Source: Sphagnum compactum (Eukaryota > Bryophyta > Sphagnopsida > Sphagnales). From it: a stretch of 64,000 bases of DNA. The notes beneath the pieces are model-generated. The model saw only the letters and a list, made by a program, of their open reading frames with translations, ran no database searches and was not told the DNA's origin. Position 1 is the first letter of the stretch, and every line of letters begins with the position of its first letter. The position numbers were made by a program, and so were the translations under genes. The stretch is taken from the NCBI GenBank assembly GCA_965153455.1, contig OZ234503.1, positions 5,394,001 through 5,458,000 of the forward strand. The letters are read 5' to 3'. This document shows positions 46,400-60,703 of the stretch, one piece after another.

Positions 46400-47480
46400 T
46401 TGAATTTTCATATATGGTGTATAGCCAAAATTGGGTAAATATTTTTATTGAATGATCACCAATTTGGATACAATACACGTTTTTTTTAAAAAAAAAACGC
46501 TTGCTCTAATCAATGTTTTTTTGTTGGGTTGTGAAGTTTTGATTTTTTTAATTTTTTTTTGGTGACCTGAGAAATATGAGTTCGAAACATTCAAAGAATT
46601 TTTGTGAAAAAATTGGCCCTAATGCACCCTACAAAACAAAATTGGAAAAAAACAAACACTGCAGGCTGGTTGATTTTTGGGCAAATTCTTGAATTTGTTT
46701 ACCTGAAAAATATGATTAGTACACAAAAAAAAGGATTTATGTGAAAAAAAAGGCCCTAACTTCGCCTGATTTTGATTAAACAATAATGTAAATCTGCCTG
46801 ATTTGTACAACAGATTCCAGCAGGTAGCCAAAAGGATAAAGGAATTCTTAAAATCTATTTTCATATCTGGTCTGTAGCCAAATTTGGCTAAATCTTCTTG
46901 TTGATATCACAATTAAGCTATGTCACAAAATTGCTAATAGAAAAAAAACTGCAGGCCAATTAAACATGTTTTGGGGGAATGAATTTTCGACCTGAAAAAT
47001 ATGGTTTCAACACGTGTAAAGGATATTTGTGAGAAAGGTCATAATTTGCCAGATTTCGAGAAAATAAATCGCCATAATTCTAGTCTAAATATATAAAATG
47101 ATGCTTAAAATGTTTTACTTCCATATCTGGTATACAGCCAATTTGGTTAAATTTTCTTGGTTATGATCGATAGCCAAAAAGAAAATTAAAACAATTGGCG
47201 GATAAAATACACTGCTACCAAGAAACGAAATCGAAACAACAGAGTTTTTTTTAAGGGCGAAACTTTTTGAAAAAGTTGATTTTGGAGGTTTTAAGTCGCC
47301 AGAAGTGGGAAAACATACAAATAAAAATAAAAATAGCCAGATTCATATACTTGGCTTTCATTGTGCAGCCAAATTTTTTTATAGAAAGCTTATTAAAAGA
47401 CTTTTTTTTCGTTTCCTGGTTTATAGCCAGATTTGGCTAAATCTTCCTATGTATGATCACCACTTTGGCTACAAATAAAA
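46400..47480 (+). repeat. Long-unit degenerate repeat upstream of GOS12
   Basis: A block with 'catatctggt', 'tagccaaatttggctaaat' and then 'gatcacca' recurs near 46408, 46861, 47131 and 47413. A second block, 'cctgaaaaatatg' followed by 'aggccctaa' or a relative, recurs near 46564, 46701 and 46991. Later spacing is 270-280 bp. The repeat runs to within 30 bp of the putative TATA box of the SNARE gene. Confidence 0.7.
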
Positions 47481-47507
47481 ATTCCTAAAAATACCGCCGA
47501 TGCGAGG

Positions 47508-47518
47508 TATATATAAAT
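47508..47518 (+). promoter_or_regulatory. TATA box of GOS12
   Basis: TATATATAAAT lies 200 bp before the start codon and just after the repeat block, in a suitable place for a core promoter. The transcription start would be near 47540. Confidence 0.55.
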
Positions 47519-47717
47519 TTGATTTTTTTTCCTGTATTTTTGGCGACTGAGCTGTCGCAGTTTCTTCTTCGCCTCCTTCCCGTTCCAAGCTTCGCTCTGC
47601 AACGTTTGCGCCGAGGCTCGCCCGCTTCATCACAGTAGAAAACACTCGGCAAAGAGAGAGAGAGATCGAAAGCATAAGAGATTGCAAAAGAGTTTGAAAG
47701 GGGGTTTGATTGACGGA

Positions 47718-50714
47718 ATGGATGAAGGAGATGGCGGCTGGGAAGAACTCCGGAAGGAGGCACGCAAGGTCGAAGGAGATCTGGATGTCAAGCTCTCGTC
47801 TTACAACAAGCTTGGAGGCATGCTTGCCCATGGAGGTTGCAAACCCTAATCGCATTTTTTTCCCCTTTTTTTGCCCCCTTCTGTTGATCCCCGTTTCTAT
47901 CTCACCACTTTATGCATTTGCCTGCATATCTAGGCGATCTTCTAGGGCTCCTGAATCAGGGCTACCACCCATTGGGGTTGCATGCGAGATTGTTAGTCGT
48001 GACGAGGGAGGGCCAGTAGACAAACCGATCATCTGTAGCAAGAGACTTCCTTGTATTCTTGGAAGAAGATTGTTCAATCTGTACATAAGTAGTAAAGGAA
48101 CTGATTTGCTTCTAAGGGGTAAAAAATGCCACATCCTGTTGTCTGGGAAAATAGCATTTGGAATCTTTTCTGCATGGTTTACCATCCTGAAATCAATCAG
48201 AGTTTTGGGGTTGCATCATTTGCATGATATCTCTTGCTTGTTGCAGTCTTAGAACAATGTGAATCTGAGTACGGCGGAGGGCTTTCTGCTTTGATGCTGA
48301 TAATATTGGAGGGGTTTGCTGGCATGGTGATTTTAGGGTTTGTGGATGTGGGATCAGGAGCAGAAGGGGTGGGAGGGGATGGGTCATGGAAATCGATGGA
48401 GATGGAGATTGAGTCCTTGCTGGAGAAGCTATTGGACATCAATGATGCAATGAGCCGGTGTGTGGCAGCTGCCATTTCAACTACCTCTGTCACTCAGAAA
48501 CTGGCTCGCCATCGAGACATTCTTCATGAATTCACCCAGGTCTTTTGTCCCAGCTTTTCTCTTGCCAGACCTCTCGACTGTTTTACTCAATATGGATGAA
48601 TGGATGGATGGATTGAGGAAGCACCTGCATTGCTCTGTTGCTTGTTTCCACAATGCCTTAGACCCGATTGTATTTTGGCAGTTGTAGCTTTTCCATTCTT
48701 ATGAGCTTGAAATTCTGACACTTGTTTTGGATTTGGCACTCTTATCCAGCATCCTGAGTTTACTAGTTGGGGGTTTGAAGGGGTTGTTAGAATCAAGAAA
48801 ATTTTCTTACTTGTGATGGATTTTGAGTCATGAATACAGGAGTTCCGACGTACAAAGAACAACATCAGCTTGATGCGTGAGCATGCAGAGCTTTTGACTT
48901 CTGTTCGCAATGATATTAGTGAGTATAAGGTATGTTTTTCTTTCCTTGTTGTTTGCAGCTAGCATAATCACACTTAAAACCAGGTTTCCTGCAATCCTTA
49001 ATGATGTTTTCCTTTATATTCCCCTGATTCATTGAGCTATCCAGTATTAGGCCTAAGGCTTTCATGACTAAGAATAGAGACTCAGTATGTTGGTTAATGT
49101 CTGAGATTGACATATGATCACTGCTTGGACCTGAAATGGGAACATTGCAGTACCTAGTCACTACCACACATGTTGCTGTTGCTGGTCACTGAACCTGCAA
49201 GAGACTTTTGCTATGGTTCATACTGCTCTTTTGTAATTCTGTTTTCTATTTGTGCTATTTTTGTATGGGTTTTCCTTTTTCACTCCTATGGCTTGCTGTG
49301 ATGATTGCGTTAGACTAGAGATTTTCCAAACCTTATTATCAGGTCATTTCATGATTTCTGTTAAGTGGGACTTCACTTCTGATTATCGAGGAGTTCTCAA
49401 ATGTCATGACAATATTCCTGTGATCCAAATTGCTGGAGGGGGTTGAAGTGAAAAAGGATATCCCAGCATTAAGTTTCAAATTCCCAGATATTGAGACTGC
49501 ACAGGCTGACAAGCTCTGCATCTGTCTTGATAGTGTATGTACCTGCATGCAAGTTTGGTACAGAAGTTTCTTGCATTGAGACTTTCCACCGTCCTCTCCA
49601 ATCACCCACCTCACAATTATTGCACATTTTAATTAGGTTAAGATCCATGGAAACCTTCCTGCTAGCAACAAATCTTCCGGGCCCATTTCTATCTTCTTTG
49701 CTATTGCTCAATTGGTTGACTGCAGGCCTTGTGTGAGGATAGGCACACCTGGTGTCATTGATATAATGGTTTTCCTGGGAGCAATTTGCTTGAATGAATA
49801 TAATTTATTTATTCATTAGACATGTGGATCATGCCAAATCAAGTTAAGATTGCAATTTCACTTTTATCCTTGGATCCTTGCATTGAAGGAACAGTCAGTT
49901 AAGTGTTGTGCAATTGGATTTCTTTCTGTTTTGTGCTACAAAGCAGGCTGTTTTGTCCTTTTGCCTGCCGTACATGTCCTATGCCCAAGACTGTTCTAGA
50001 TGACTAGCTGGTATACTAGTTTGAGACTTTGAGCATTTGATGAAGTTTACTTCAAGGGCCTCACTGTACTTGATGTGTGGTGGAAGCAGGCATCTGGAAG
50101 TTTGTCCCCTGGTCCTAGCCTGCTGAGGGAGCGGGGTGCAATTCATGGTAATATTTTGCAGGTAAGTCTCACCTCAGTATGCCAAGGTCTTCATGGTAGC
50201 TTTTTGTAGCCCCTGATTGCACGAGGTGTTTTTTGTTATATGTACATTACCTAATGAATTATGCATACAGCATGTAAGATTTTGTGATTTCTTCATGCAT
50301 TGTAGGCTTCTGGAAGTAATTTTCAAGTGTGGGGGAAGGCAGGTGGATGAGGTCATAAATCAAGCCCAGGCTACAAAAGGGGCACTTGCAGCCCAGCGCT
50401 CAGCTTTCATGGAAATTCAGGGCAAGCTAAAGCAACTAGCCGATCGGTTTCCTGTTGTTCGTGGTTTGCTAGGTAAGCTTGTTGGAAAAAAATTGGCACA
50501 TGCTCTTTCTCTGTTGCAACCCTACAAAAATCTGGTTCATGGGAAGTTGATCTACATCAGTAAGCAATTCTGGTAATATAAAGCTCTTGATGTGAGTTCT
50601 GCTGGGGTATTTGCAGGGGCAATCAAGCGGAAAAGATCAAAGGACACATTGATTCTAGCAGGGGTGATTACAGCCTGCTCTCTTTTCCTCATCATTTACT
50701 GGATTTCAAAATAA
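47718..50714 (+). CDS. GOS12: Golgi Qb-SNARE, GOS12 type
   Basis: SNARE of the Golgi, part of the four-helix bundle that fuses vesicles within the Golgi and from the endoplasmic reticulum. Exons 47718-47835, 48337-48539, 48840-48929, 50090-50161, 50343-50472 and 50617-50714 give 711 nt, 236 aa, one frame, all introns GT..AG. The N-terminus GWEELRKEARKVEGDLDVKL and the following SWKSMEMEIESLLEKLLDIN with VTQKLARHRDILHEF form the regulatory helices. The SNARE motif spans about residues 145-205 (VDEVINQAQATKGALAAQR...), and a single C-terminal anchor ends in LFLIIYWISK. These features are those of GOS12 rather than the shorter-matching GOS11 type. The gene looks intact. Confidence 0.95.
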
Positions 50715-51355
50715 CTGCTTTCTGGCAGTACATCCTAGGTTAGGTAAATTTGGCACCTTAATTGAATGCTCAGGGGCGATCCAGTTTGCATATAAATTGA
50801 TCCCTAAACCTCAAACCTTTTTGTAGGATCTGACAGGTAACAGAGATTGGCCTCTCAAAACATTGTGTAATATACTGGGATCCCACCCCTCCAATGTGGT
50901 TGCATCGGTGGAAGCAGTGTTCTGGTCTAGCGAGTTTTGTGACCTGTGTAGTTTGACCTAAATAAGTAATCAAAACAGTGAAGAGTGCTGTTTCTTAGGG
51001 CCATTGACATACTTCGTTAAACTTAATTTGGTTGACATGATGAAAGCTTATGCACAAATCTTTTGCCAACTACTGGGTTGATGTTGCGAGTAACTTGCTG
51101 AAGCTTACTCCAAGGTCATGTGCAGGCAAGACTTGCCTTGCGGGGTGGTCGAGGTCATTTTTTGGGAACTTTATGGAACACTTCTTATTTAACTGTTGTT
51201 GGTTTGAACTTGCCATAAGGGGCAGAGTCATTATGTGATGAGCTGCTTGTCTGAAACTTTCAGCCTCTTGAGGCCTATGAAACTGGCATACTCTGGTCGA
51301 GGAATGATTAGTACGATCTGTATTATGTTTCTACTCCTTGGATATAAAGAAGGCA
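50715..51355. other. 3' flank of GOS12
   Basis: No further gene is seen. Confidence 0.4.
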
Positions 51356-51359
51356 GATG

Positions 51360-51640
51360 TTACCTTACTTCTAAGGCACTTAGGTTCAAATTTGGTTCTT
51401 ACTTATTGGGACCAGAATCAGTAGGTAACTATTGCTTAATCCTGGTTAATTGTTAATTCTAGTCCCTTTTATTCTTCTGAAACTATATCTTGGTTCTAGT
51501 TCCAAATAAAGATGGAACAAGGAATATGGTTTTGGGTCCCGGTCTTAAAATACATATACTCATTTTGATTCCAATTTTGAAAATTGGTCCTATTTGGATT
51601 TGGTTCTTGTTGATTGGAACTAGAACTGGTGGTTTTTTAC
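51360..51640. repeat. GGTTC/GGAAC repeat with inverted ends
   Basis: The words 'ggttctagttccaa' (about 51493) and 'ttggaactagaact' (about 51610) are inverted copies enclosing several 'ttggttc' and 'attggtcc' words. This may be a small foldback element. Confidence 0.45.
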
Positions 51641-54600
51641 TTGTGGAAGCAAGTATGTGCTTGACATTGAAAAATACTCTCTTAAACTAGCTTCACACCT
51701 AGAGGTAGCCTTTTCTTTGTACTTAGGCCAACTAAGTTGCTATCCCAGAATGATTGAGAAAAATTAATCAAGTGTAGCATCTTTAGAAGCTTTTTGACGC
51801 ATCTATGCATTCATGCTGGTGCCATTCTCTACATAACATTGCCTATCAACAATCATACACCATCACTTGTAATCAAACCTAATTTTTGAGCTAGCTTACA
51901 TTATTATTTTTTTGAGTAGAAGGCCTTGAACACCTTCCAGATATATTGGATGCTCATGAGGCCATGTCACCCCCATCCTTATTTGAGATCTCAAATGAGA
52001 TTTGTTGTGTTTTGATTCTTGCACATATCTTAATTGTTTTTACACCTCCTAGATGCTAAAAATTTGAAATGAAAATCAATTTATGTTGTAGATCATACAA
52101 AATGGATGTGTTAATTTAATGGAATTGTGTGTTGGAAACCAAAATGGGCAAGGCAAATGTCAAGATGAAAATCTAAAGGTTTTACATTCCATTCTTGATT
52201 TTATGCGTTCCAATCCTCAAGCCCAAGAATTATTCTTATGAATTCCAAAGGTGTATATTACATTGTTTAGTTGTTCATTTTAAGCAAATACAACATTCAA
52301 AGAATTATAAGCAAATTTTTATAATTGATCCATACAGATATGAAGTTCTAAGATTTCATTAATTTCATCTTTGACTATTAAAGTTTCAATTCCTCATGAA
52401 ACCTCTTAAAATTAAGTCAAAATCTATGTTGAAAAATGTTAATGTTAGCTAGTATGGTGAAATCACTTTGAAAATCCTAAAAGAAAAACCTATAAAGTCC
52501 ATAAGAATAAAAGCCCAATTACATATTTCAATTATGTACTCATGAGGCACAAAAAATTTGACAAACGAAAAAAAATTCATTTCAACAGGACTTTGGAAAA
52601 CAAGGTCCAATTTTGACCCTTCAAAAGTTCATAATTAGCATTTGGTTAAGGTTTCACAAGAAAAATTTCACAATTAACTTTATGATTTTATTTTTCAACC
52701 CATGTTTAGTCATTATAAACAATTTAGAGTGGAATTCAATATGAATTCTTGAATTCCTTAATAATCTAATCAACTAATTAATCCATATATTTGATTTCAA
52801 AAGTTCACTATTCATAATGAATGTATTTTTTTCAAAAAATAATTATGCAAATGTCTTCATAATCAAGTTGTTACTCTAGAATGAATCATCATTTAATGTA
52901 TTTAAACTTAAATTATTCACCATAAGCATTTAAATACAAAGCACCCTATAAAAATTGTTATTGTGATTCCAAAAGTGAGCCACCATACCTTGCATTCACT
53001 CATCATTCCCTTGATGTCTTTAAGTTATTTCCTGAATTAAATCTTATATATTAATTCATTAATCTTGTGATGTCTTTCAATCTATTTGTTTTCATGTTTT
53101 AGCCACACACAAAATAAATGTAGCTTAAACTTTGATTTTATTTGCACACGAATACCATTCAAAGTTCTTTGAAATGCCAAGTGATTGTAGGATGTTAAGT
53201 TCATTAAAAACAAACTCAATTGAATTTTTTTATAATATTGGTTTAGGATGGTAGATGACCTTGACATCCCAATTTTGATTATGTTTCTTAATAATATGAA
53301 ATGGCAGATACTAGATTTGGTTTAGACCATATATGTAACATGTAGTTTGTACATCCTTGTTTTGTTAGTTAGATAAATGTGTCTTTTGGTATGCAAATTG
53401 TTTAATTGAAAGTATTTTCAAACCCATTCATGTTTTTTCTCATGTATTGTTATTTTAATCTTCTAGCAACAGGCATTAATACTTATGTAATAACTATGAT
53501 TATAGATCATTGAATCCCATTGATAACATTACTCATTTACTTGATGATTGTTGCGTAGATCAATAATCACAATTTGGAACATCCACAACAATTAAGGAGA
53601 TTCTTGTAGATTAGTTGATTGAAGCTATTGGTCTTGGTCTATACTTTAAAATATGCACCATAAATGCTAATCGGATTTCATGGTTTGTTGGGATTGGTGG
53701 AATAATGAAAACATTCTTTTGTTTTGGAAAGTCTAATTACTTATTATATTTTTGAACAACTATTTAATATTGCTCATGGGCGAACACTAAGTTTTTGACT
53801 TGGTTATTGTGGTGTTTCATGGGTTTGTCTTCATCTATTATGGCAACTTACTCTAAAGTTATTATGACCAGTTTCAATTTTCAAATAACATTATGCAAAA
53901 TATAAGCATAAGGTATGTAAAAACTCAATCCAACTTGGTGCTTTTGCATATGATGAAAACTTATGTGTGTTATGTTGATTCTTTGACTTCAGGTATCCAT
54001 TTCTCTATTTGAGTTGAAAAGGAAGTTACAGCTAAGCTAATATAGGAATGTGCATAACAATTGGGTACATCAAATTTATAATATTCCTTTATTTGTTGAA
54101 TAAAATATGTAACATGAAATAGTGACATCACCAAAAAATAAATCATGTTTTTTATTTCCTTTCTCTAATCCAATCTAGAAGAACGCCCTTGAAAAAAATT
54201 ATATCTGGTTTTTGTATTAGACTTCAAAACATGTATTAATTCCTTTTCTTTTCTATCAGCTAAATACTTTTTTTTGTGAAGTAATGTACTTCACTTCTAG
54301 GCGAAAATGCATATTAACCATTGATATTTGATGGCATCATTTCTCTATTTATATAGAGGCATATGTTCATGTTGTTTGTATTTTCTATAAGGGTTTGAGG
54401 ATTGTCCTATGTCTTTGCATTAACACCACAATAATGTTAGTATCTTTGACATCTTCTAAACTTCAAATTTATTGTTTTAACAAATTTTATACTTACGTAC
54501 AGGTGATGGCATAGACATTAATGTGTCTATACACATGGCTTGTCATTTTTTCCCCATCTAATGGATGTTGAAGTTGTCGCTACATAATAAGTTGTTGGCA

Positions 54601-57600
54601 TCTTGACTTTTTTTTAATTTGTTTTTTTCTTGTTCATGTTTTCTATCAAATTAGCTGCCTAGTCAAATGAAATATTTCAAGACCACATATTGATGTTAGA
54701 AATACCAAAATCTTGATGGAATCTCAAAAGGCATATGTTAAAAAAAAAATTATAGTATGGAAATAGTAATAGGACTATTGAACTACATAAGACATTTCTT
54801 GTTAATTCATTGTCATAGCTTGTAAGTACCTTGGAACTGCCACTAATGAGTCTTCCAAGCATGCCATTGATCCAATCATTAGAATCTATAGTTCACAATT
54901 CTCTTACAAGCTCATAAGTCCCAAAACACATTTAAGGTGGAAAACATATATGAATGTAATTACACACAAAAGGTTGATATCATATTTACATTACCAATGA
55001 ACTTTTGGAAACTAAATGCCAAGTGTGGAAATTACAAGAAAGTTACACATCTAAGTTGTTACATAACCTTGGGGAATGTTATTGCTGAATTTTCAAAGAA
55101 CCATTCAATTTTAATCTTAAAAATATTTCAAAATCAAAGAACTATTGGGTTTGGTTCTTTGAAGTAAAATAAGAATAACAAAACCATTGGTTCTAGTTAT
55201 GTTAAAACCATTAAGGACCTAGCCATTGTCTATTTTATTCATTATTTTTTATATACATGTATGTTTCAAAAAAGGAGAATATAAACAACTATTTGGACTT
55301 ACATTCGTTTCTAGCACAATAAATATAAAAACATCATGTCCAATATAAAAACTGAATTTTAAAAAAAAGGTTCAAACAAATACTTATGACAAAGTGAAAA
55401 AATGATGACAAAAGAATTCCAACCTTGTGATCAAACTTGGAACTCAAGATATGAATTACATGAAAAATGGACAATATAAGTTTATTCCCTTTTTCAAAAA
55501 ATGCAATGTTGTGCAATTTGTGGAATTGTGAAACTCATCAATAAAAAAATTACAAAACAAAGATTTAACAAATCCAACAACACATCAAACAAACAAAATG
55601 GTTGCACACCAAAAACAATGGCAAATGTCATGATAGCACACAAGTTGCAATGATGGAGATTTCATGTACCTTTGTAACAAGTGCCATTTAAACAAAAAAA
55701 AACCTTGGAATGCAACTTATGTAGTGTATCAAGCACCATCATACATGGCCACATTGCTCTTTACACACCCACTCCATCTGCAATTATTATCTTTCTTCGA
55801 CATTGGATTACATATGCAATCATGAAATTGGTGCTTCGCCACAAGTCAAATAATAGAAACTTATTGAGTAGTCCTTTATTAAGTTAAGATGGCATCTTGG
55901 ATCACAATTTTAATGCAGAAGAAACCTACTTCACTAGCACCATTACTATCACAAAATATGAAATCAAATTTTTGGTTTCAAACATACAAAACCATTTTTG
56001 AACAATCACATTAAAAAAGTAGCATGTGAATTCTCACACTAGATGCAATACAACATAGAATTGAAGAACAAACCACACAAAACATAACATTCCCAAACAT
56101 GGACATTCCAATTAAATAACAACCTAACCCTTTTATTTGACATGAAAGTTGATACTACATCTAAAGAAAGAAAGATTATTACATAATTGGACATGTAGAA
56201 TAACATGAAACAAATAAGGAAGAACAATAATATGAAATAATAGTTGTAAAAAAAACCACATTAAATATTTAAAAACAAGCCCTTTCACTTGAAATGACAT
56301 TATTTCCTTTTTTATTCATGTGCACAAACATGGAGCTCATGATGCTATTATATATTTCAATGAATACTTAAAATACAAGATGACTACATTATTTTCACCT
56401 TTTACATTATACAAACCATACCTACTACAAAACACTTCTATGATAATTACACAATCGATCTTAGATAGTTTCACTTTTGTTAATGTCATGTTATTAAAAA
56501 AAAATTAAAACAATGGCACATTTCTTACATGTGATGCCCATTTTTTACTTTTCTTAAAGTTTGGTTTAGGTCTTTTGCAACCTTCAAATTAATGAAAGGT
56601 TAATTTCAACCCATATCATATTTTCGCTAACACATTTTAAAAACGTTAAACATATGTTTTTCAAATAAAAACATGTTTCCTATTTATTTCATTTACAAAC
56701 TTAAAGGCTCAAAAATGAACTTTATTATAATGCTTTTTTTCCCCCAATTTGGAGATAATTGCTCCACATGCCAAACAACAAAAGTAGTCATATGGATCTT
56801 TGATTTCAAATAAACTTTATTTGTTTTTACTTTCCTTCAAAATTAATGTTTTAATTAGATCTTCACATAGAATTAAGAATTACATTGTATTTTAGCAACA
56901 TGTTGCAACATGTTGTTTTAACCTATTATCTAAATTTGGCCAATTTTTTTAAAAAATCCTCAAAATTAGGTGATTTTTTGACCTTTTTTCAAAAACAACC
57001 TTTGTATGAATCACATTAGTTTTGTTTTTGTCACAATGATGTAAAATTTCACCAAAAGAGAAAACACATTGCTTTAGTTGTAGCATATTTTGATATTAAA
57101 GTCCATTTGTAACAAAAAAAAAGAAATAATGAAAACTTTTTTATAAATATGATCATAACATTGCAATCCAACAATTGAATTTAGATGACTTGATTAGCAC
57201 AATGATGTGCATCAAAATAATCTCTAGATCCTAATAAGAAAACCTAATCTTTCATCCTAGTGCATGTTCATGACTAGTTGGACTCGAATTTCATGATTTT
57301 CTTTGCAAATGAATTAGGCTTTTTTAAGCATCATTACACCCTCTTTATCAACCATGATTACTTGCCACATACTTCTTACAAGGATAAACCCAACAATATT
57401 GTTTTCTAGAAGTATGGTTGAAGGTCAGATCTTTCAATGTGCATTTAGTTTCTAGAGCTATGTATCTCATCCCCTAACATGCAATGCTTTTATTTGAACT
57501 CATGCTTTAATGCATCCTAGAGCATAATTTTCTATAACCCACCATTTAACTATTTTCCAATTTCTTGTGCAAGAGGTAACCACTAGGTTCATGTATGAAC

Positions 57601-58500
57601 CACTACAAGCAATGCAAACTTTCTCATGTAAACTTAAGGTTGAGATTCAATGTTTTGCAAAAATAGTTTCGATATGTACTTTTTCCACATTTTGCACTAG
57701 CTCAAGGATACCCCAATGAGGTTGTTAGTTGTTTCCTCACTACACAAAATCTAACACACAAATTAGGCTTTAAACCCTAGGTTCTTTCCCTCACCAATGC
57801 ATGGTTACTACATTGTTGTACATGCCTATCTATCTACAACTCAAACCACTTTGAATTGTCATCACACCTTGACATCAACCCTTCATAGAAAACTTGTTAA
57901 GTACATATATTGCAGATCTTTTTCAATAGTAGGTGGGCGCAATGGAAAATAAATCAACAACTATTCAAACAACAAAAATACAATTCTACTAACAGTCCAT
58001 TTGATCACTTAGTTCCTTTTTTTGTCAAAAGCCTTCCTTCCTCCTCCTTTTATCCTCCATTGCCACCATCAACCTTTAAAGTTTCATCAACGTTCGCTCC
58101 CATCTCCACCACACAACAACTTTGTTGAAATAAGTCTTGCATAGTTACTTACAAACAACAAACCTTCCTACCTCACTTAACATGCTTTCATGAATTTGTT
58201 ACAATAATGGACAATTTGGGGAAATAGACAACAACAAAAAACTTTCCATTGTTGATGTGCAAAAAGTTGACAAAAACAACAAAAAAATTAAAAACTCTTA
58301 TTGTTCAAATTGAAAGCATATATGTTTCCTAATGACACCTCATGTCAGTTCACACCTTTTCTAATAAAATCAATACAAATTACAAACAATATCACTTAGT
58401 AATGGTTTGACTGCAAATTAATATGGAATTTTTTTTTGTAAAAATGATTTTACAAATTCAATTAAAACTAAATTATTTCCTTAAATTTTATCCCTTCACA
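51641..58500. other. AT-rich desert without recognisable genes
   Basis: Long stretch with only short frames on both strands. I found no LTRs, clear tandem arrays or conserved protein motifs; old unrecognised transposon remains are likely but not shown. Confidence 0.4.
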
Positions 58501-58540
58501 AAAAAATAGCCACTCTCAAATAGGCCTTCTCCTCCCACCA

Positions 58541-58564
58541 ATAGAGGGTCCCTAGACCCTCTAT
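58541..58564. other. Perfect inverted repeat
   Basis: Arms ATAGAGGGTC and GACCCTCTAT around a 4 nt loop CCTA. It is GC-richer than its surroundings and lies about 120 bp before the Harbinger fragment. Confidence 0.7.
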
Positions 58565-58679
58565 GTCTGATTTTTAAATCTCAAGTTCACTTCCCTTCAT
58601 TGTTGGTCTTTCAAGTTTCTAGGCGATGAGGGTATTCATTGATATCATGGATAATGACCTTATATAAAAAAAAGGGGAA

Positions 58680-58870
58680 CATTTTATCTTAAAGCTATTA
58701 TACAACATGAAACATAAGAAGGGTCATTTGATTATGGAAAATGCCTTTGGCATACTTAAAAAAACTTTCAAGAATTGTTAACAAAGTTAGACTTGAATGT
58801 ATCCTTCATATTAGATGTGTTCATTTGCTATTGTCTTTACATAACATGCTTTAGTTTCAAACAAAATCTT
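58680..58870 (+). pseudogene. PIF/Harbinger transposase fragment
   Basis: GHLIMENAFGILKKTFK matches the recalled region of the DDE nuclease of PIF/Harbinger elements and plant ALP-like proteins (usual GxxVENAFGxLKxxF), followed after stops by weaker resemblance ending near 58860. The remainder of the transposase was not found, so this is a relic. Confidence 0.65.
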
Positions 58871-60700
58871 GTATTCAACAATTGAAGATAATTATTGAAA
58901 ACTATATGATATGCATGTCCATTTGGAAGTGAACATGGATAACAAATTCAATATAGATCTTTAAATAAAAATAGTTCATGCATTTTACAAGCATGAAAAA
59001 TCTAGAGATCCCATGTGTATGGAATTATTTGTTATACTTGGATGAAAAAAAAATGTAATATGATTAGCAAATATAATTCGATATCTAACCTTATCTTCCA
59101 TCAAAATTTTGATTGTCAAAGTCCATTCAACTTTGTTTTTTCATTTTGTCATGTGTTGCCTTTAGTTGTCGACATTTCTACAATCCCCAAATTGCCAATT
59201 CATGAACATTTAGTTGATTCAAATTCATCAAGGTTTTGTTGTCTTGGTAGAATTCCCTTTATTAGTTGTTAGATTCCCCAAGTTGTCAATTGAGACTTTA
59301 GTTGTTAAATTTAATTCATTAAGAACCTTTCATGCAAACAAGTTAACATTACTCACACTTCCACTTATGTTGTCTTTCATAGATACCATGCACATGATTT
59401 TCATTGAACCTAGGATTTCTTTGACCATGTTCATTTACATCTCATTAATGGCCTTGTATTTGTTCTTAAAATATTGTAACTTTTTTTCAAAGATGGTCTT
59501 TTGGATTTGACATCACTATTCTTCCATAAGCATGTTTGATTCACACATCTTGTCAATTGAATCAACAAATACGTAATTCCTTTTTATGTTTTGTCTATTG
59601 GATGTTTGCAAAATAATAGTTATAGTTAACACCTATACTATCCAAATTCCAAGATCCACTGCTTGTATTATGAACATAATTTGTTTTCAGTAAGGTTGAT
59701 GTTTGAAGCTTTGACACATGAGTGTTGATTGGAATGTTGGTTTGAATGTGCATTTGGTTGTCATTCAAAGGTTCAATTAAAGGTTTAATCATAGCCTTGG
59801 TGAACGACCTTGGATGAACAAGAGGTGGCATTTGAGGTGTTTGACCACAGATTAATTCCTAGAAGACATACAAAAGCATAAAGGTTAATGTATTCTTTAC
59901 TGAACTCAATTACACCAATGGGTTCTTTTATTTTTAAGGCACTTTTTGTTCGAAATTTCATGAATGATGTAAGCACTTATATTCAATCCCAAGGGCTTAT
60001 TTCTTGTGAAGTCCAATAACATGTCATATATATTCCTATGAAAAAAATGCACCAAATGGAATGCATCAAACTTGTTTGCTCAATGTTGAGTATTCTTTTT
60101 TGTGGTTAGTTTTGGACATATAATAATCTTTTTTCTTGAAATCTCTTTACATTGACCTCCATTTGTTTCGTGTGTAAGGCCATTTCCAATGTGTTCAGAG
60201 AATCTTGCAATAATGTGACGATCGTGAAAATCTTTTTCCATTTTATTCTAGAATAGTTTCAAACACGTTTCACATGTCAATTTATCCAATGCTATTATGT
60301 GCTCATCTTGTTTTGCTTCTATGAATGCAAGAATTTTCTTGTGTTTCTAATTTAACTATCTTGATTTTCTTGTTTGAACTTCAATTGATGCATTTGAATT
60401 GATGGTGGTAACTTTGATTTTTCCTTTGCTTATTTTCTTTGATGGACTAATTATACCCCCAATTATGAACTGGTGGTATTTTGTGGATATGGGACATAAT
60501 GTAATTCATATTAATTAGTTCATGGGTGCATGTTCACAACTTTTTTTTTGGGAAGTGACCACATTGATTGACCCATCACCAGTTGTTTTTGGAACATTGG
60601 GCATCTTAATATAAATACTTCTTTGGACCCCAATTGCAAAATAGAAACAAATGTGTTTCCCATTAGCTTACCTTTCCAGTTTATATACATGAGAATTGAA
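58871..60700. other. AT-rich, no clear gene
   Basis: A minus-strand frame at 59595-59831 has no recognised family. It may be remnants of the Harbinger-related element, which is inference only. Confidence 0.3.
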
Positions 60701-60703
60701 CTT

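Noticed and set aside
3844-50714. Functional gene cluster or operon-like system
   Set aside because: The five genes belong to unrelated pathways, lie on both strands, are kilobases apart and each has its own upstream region.
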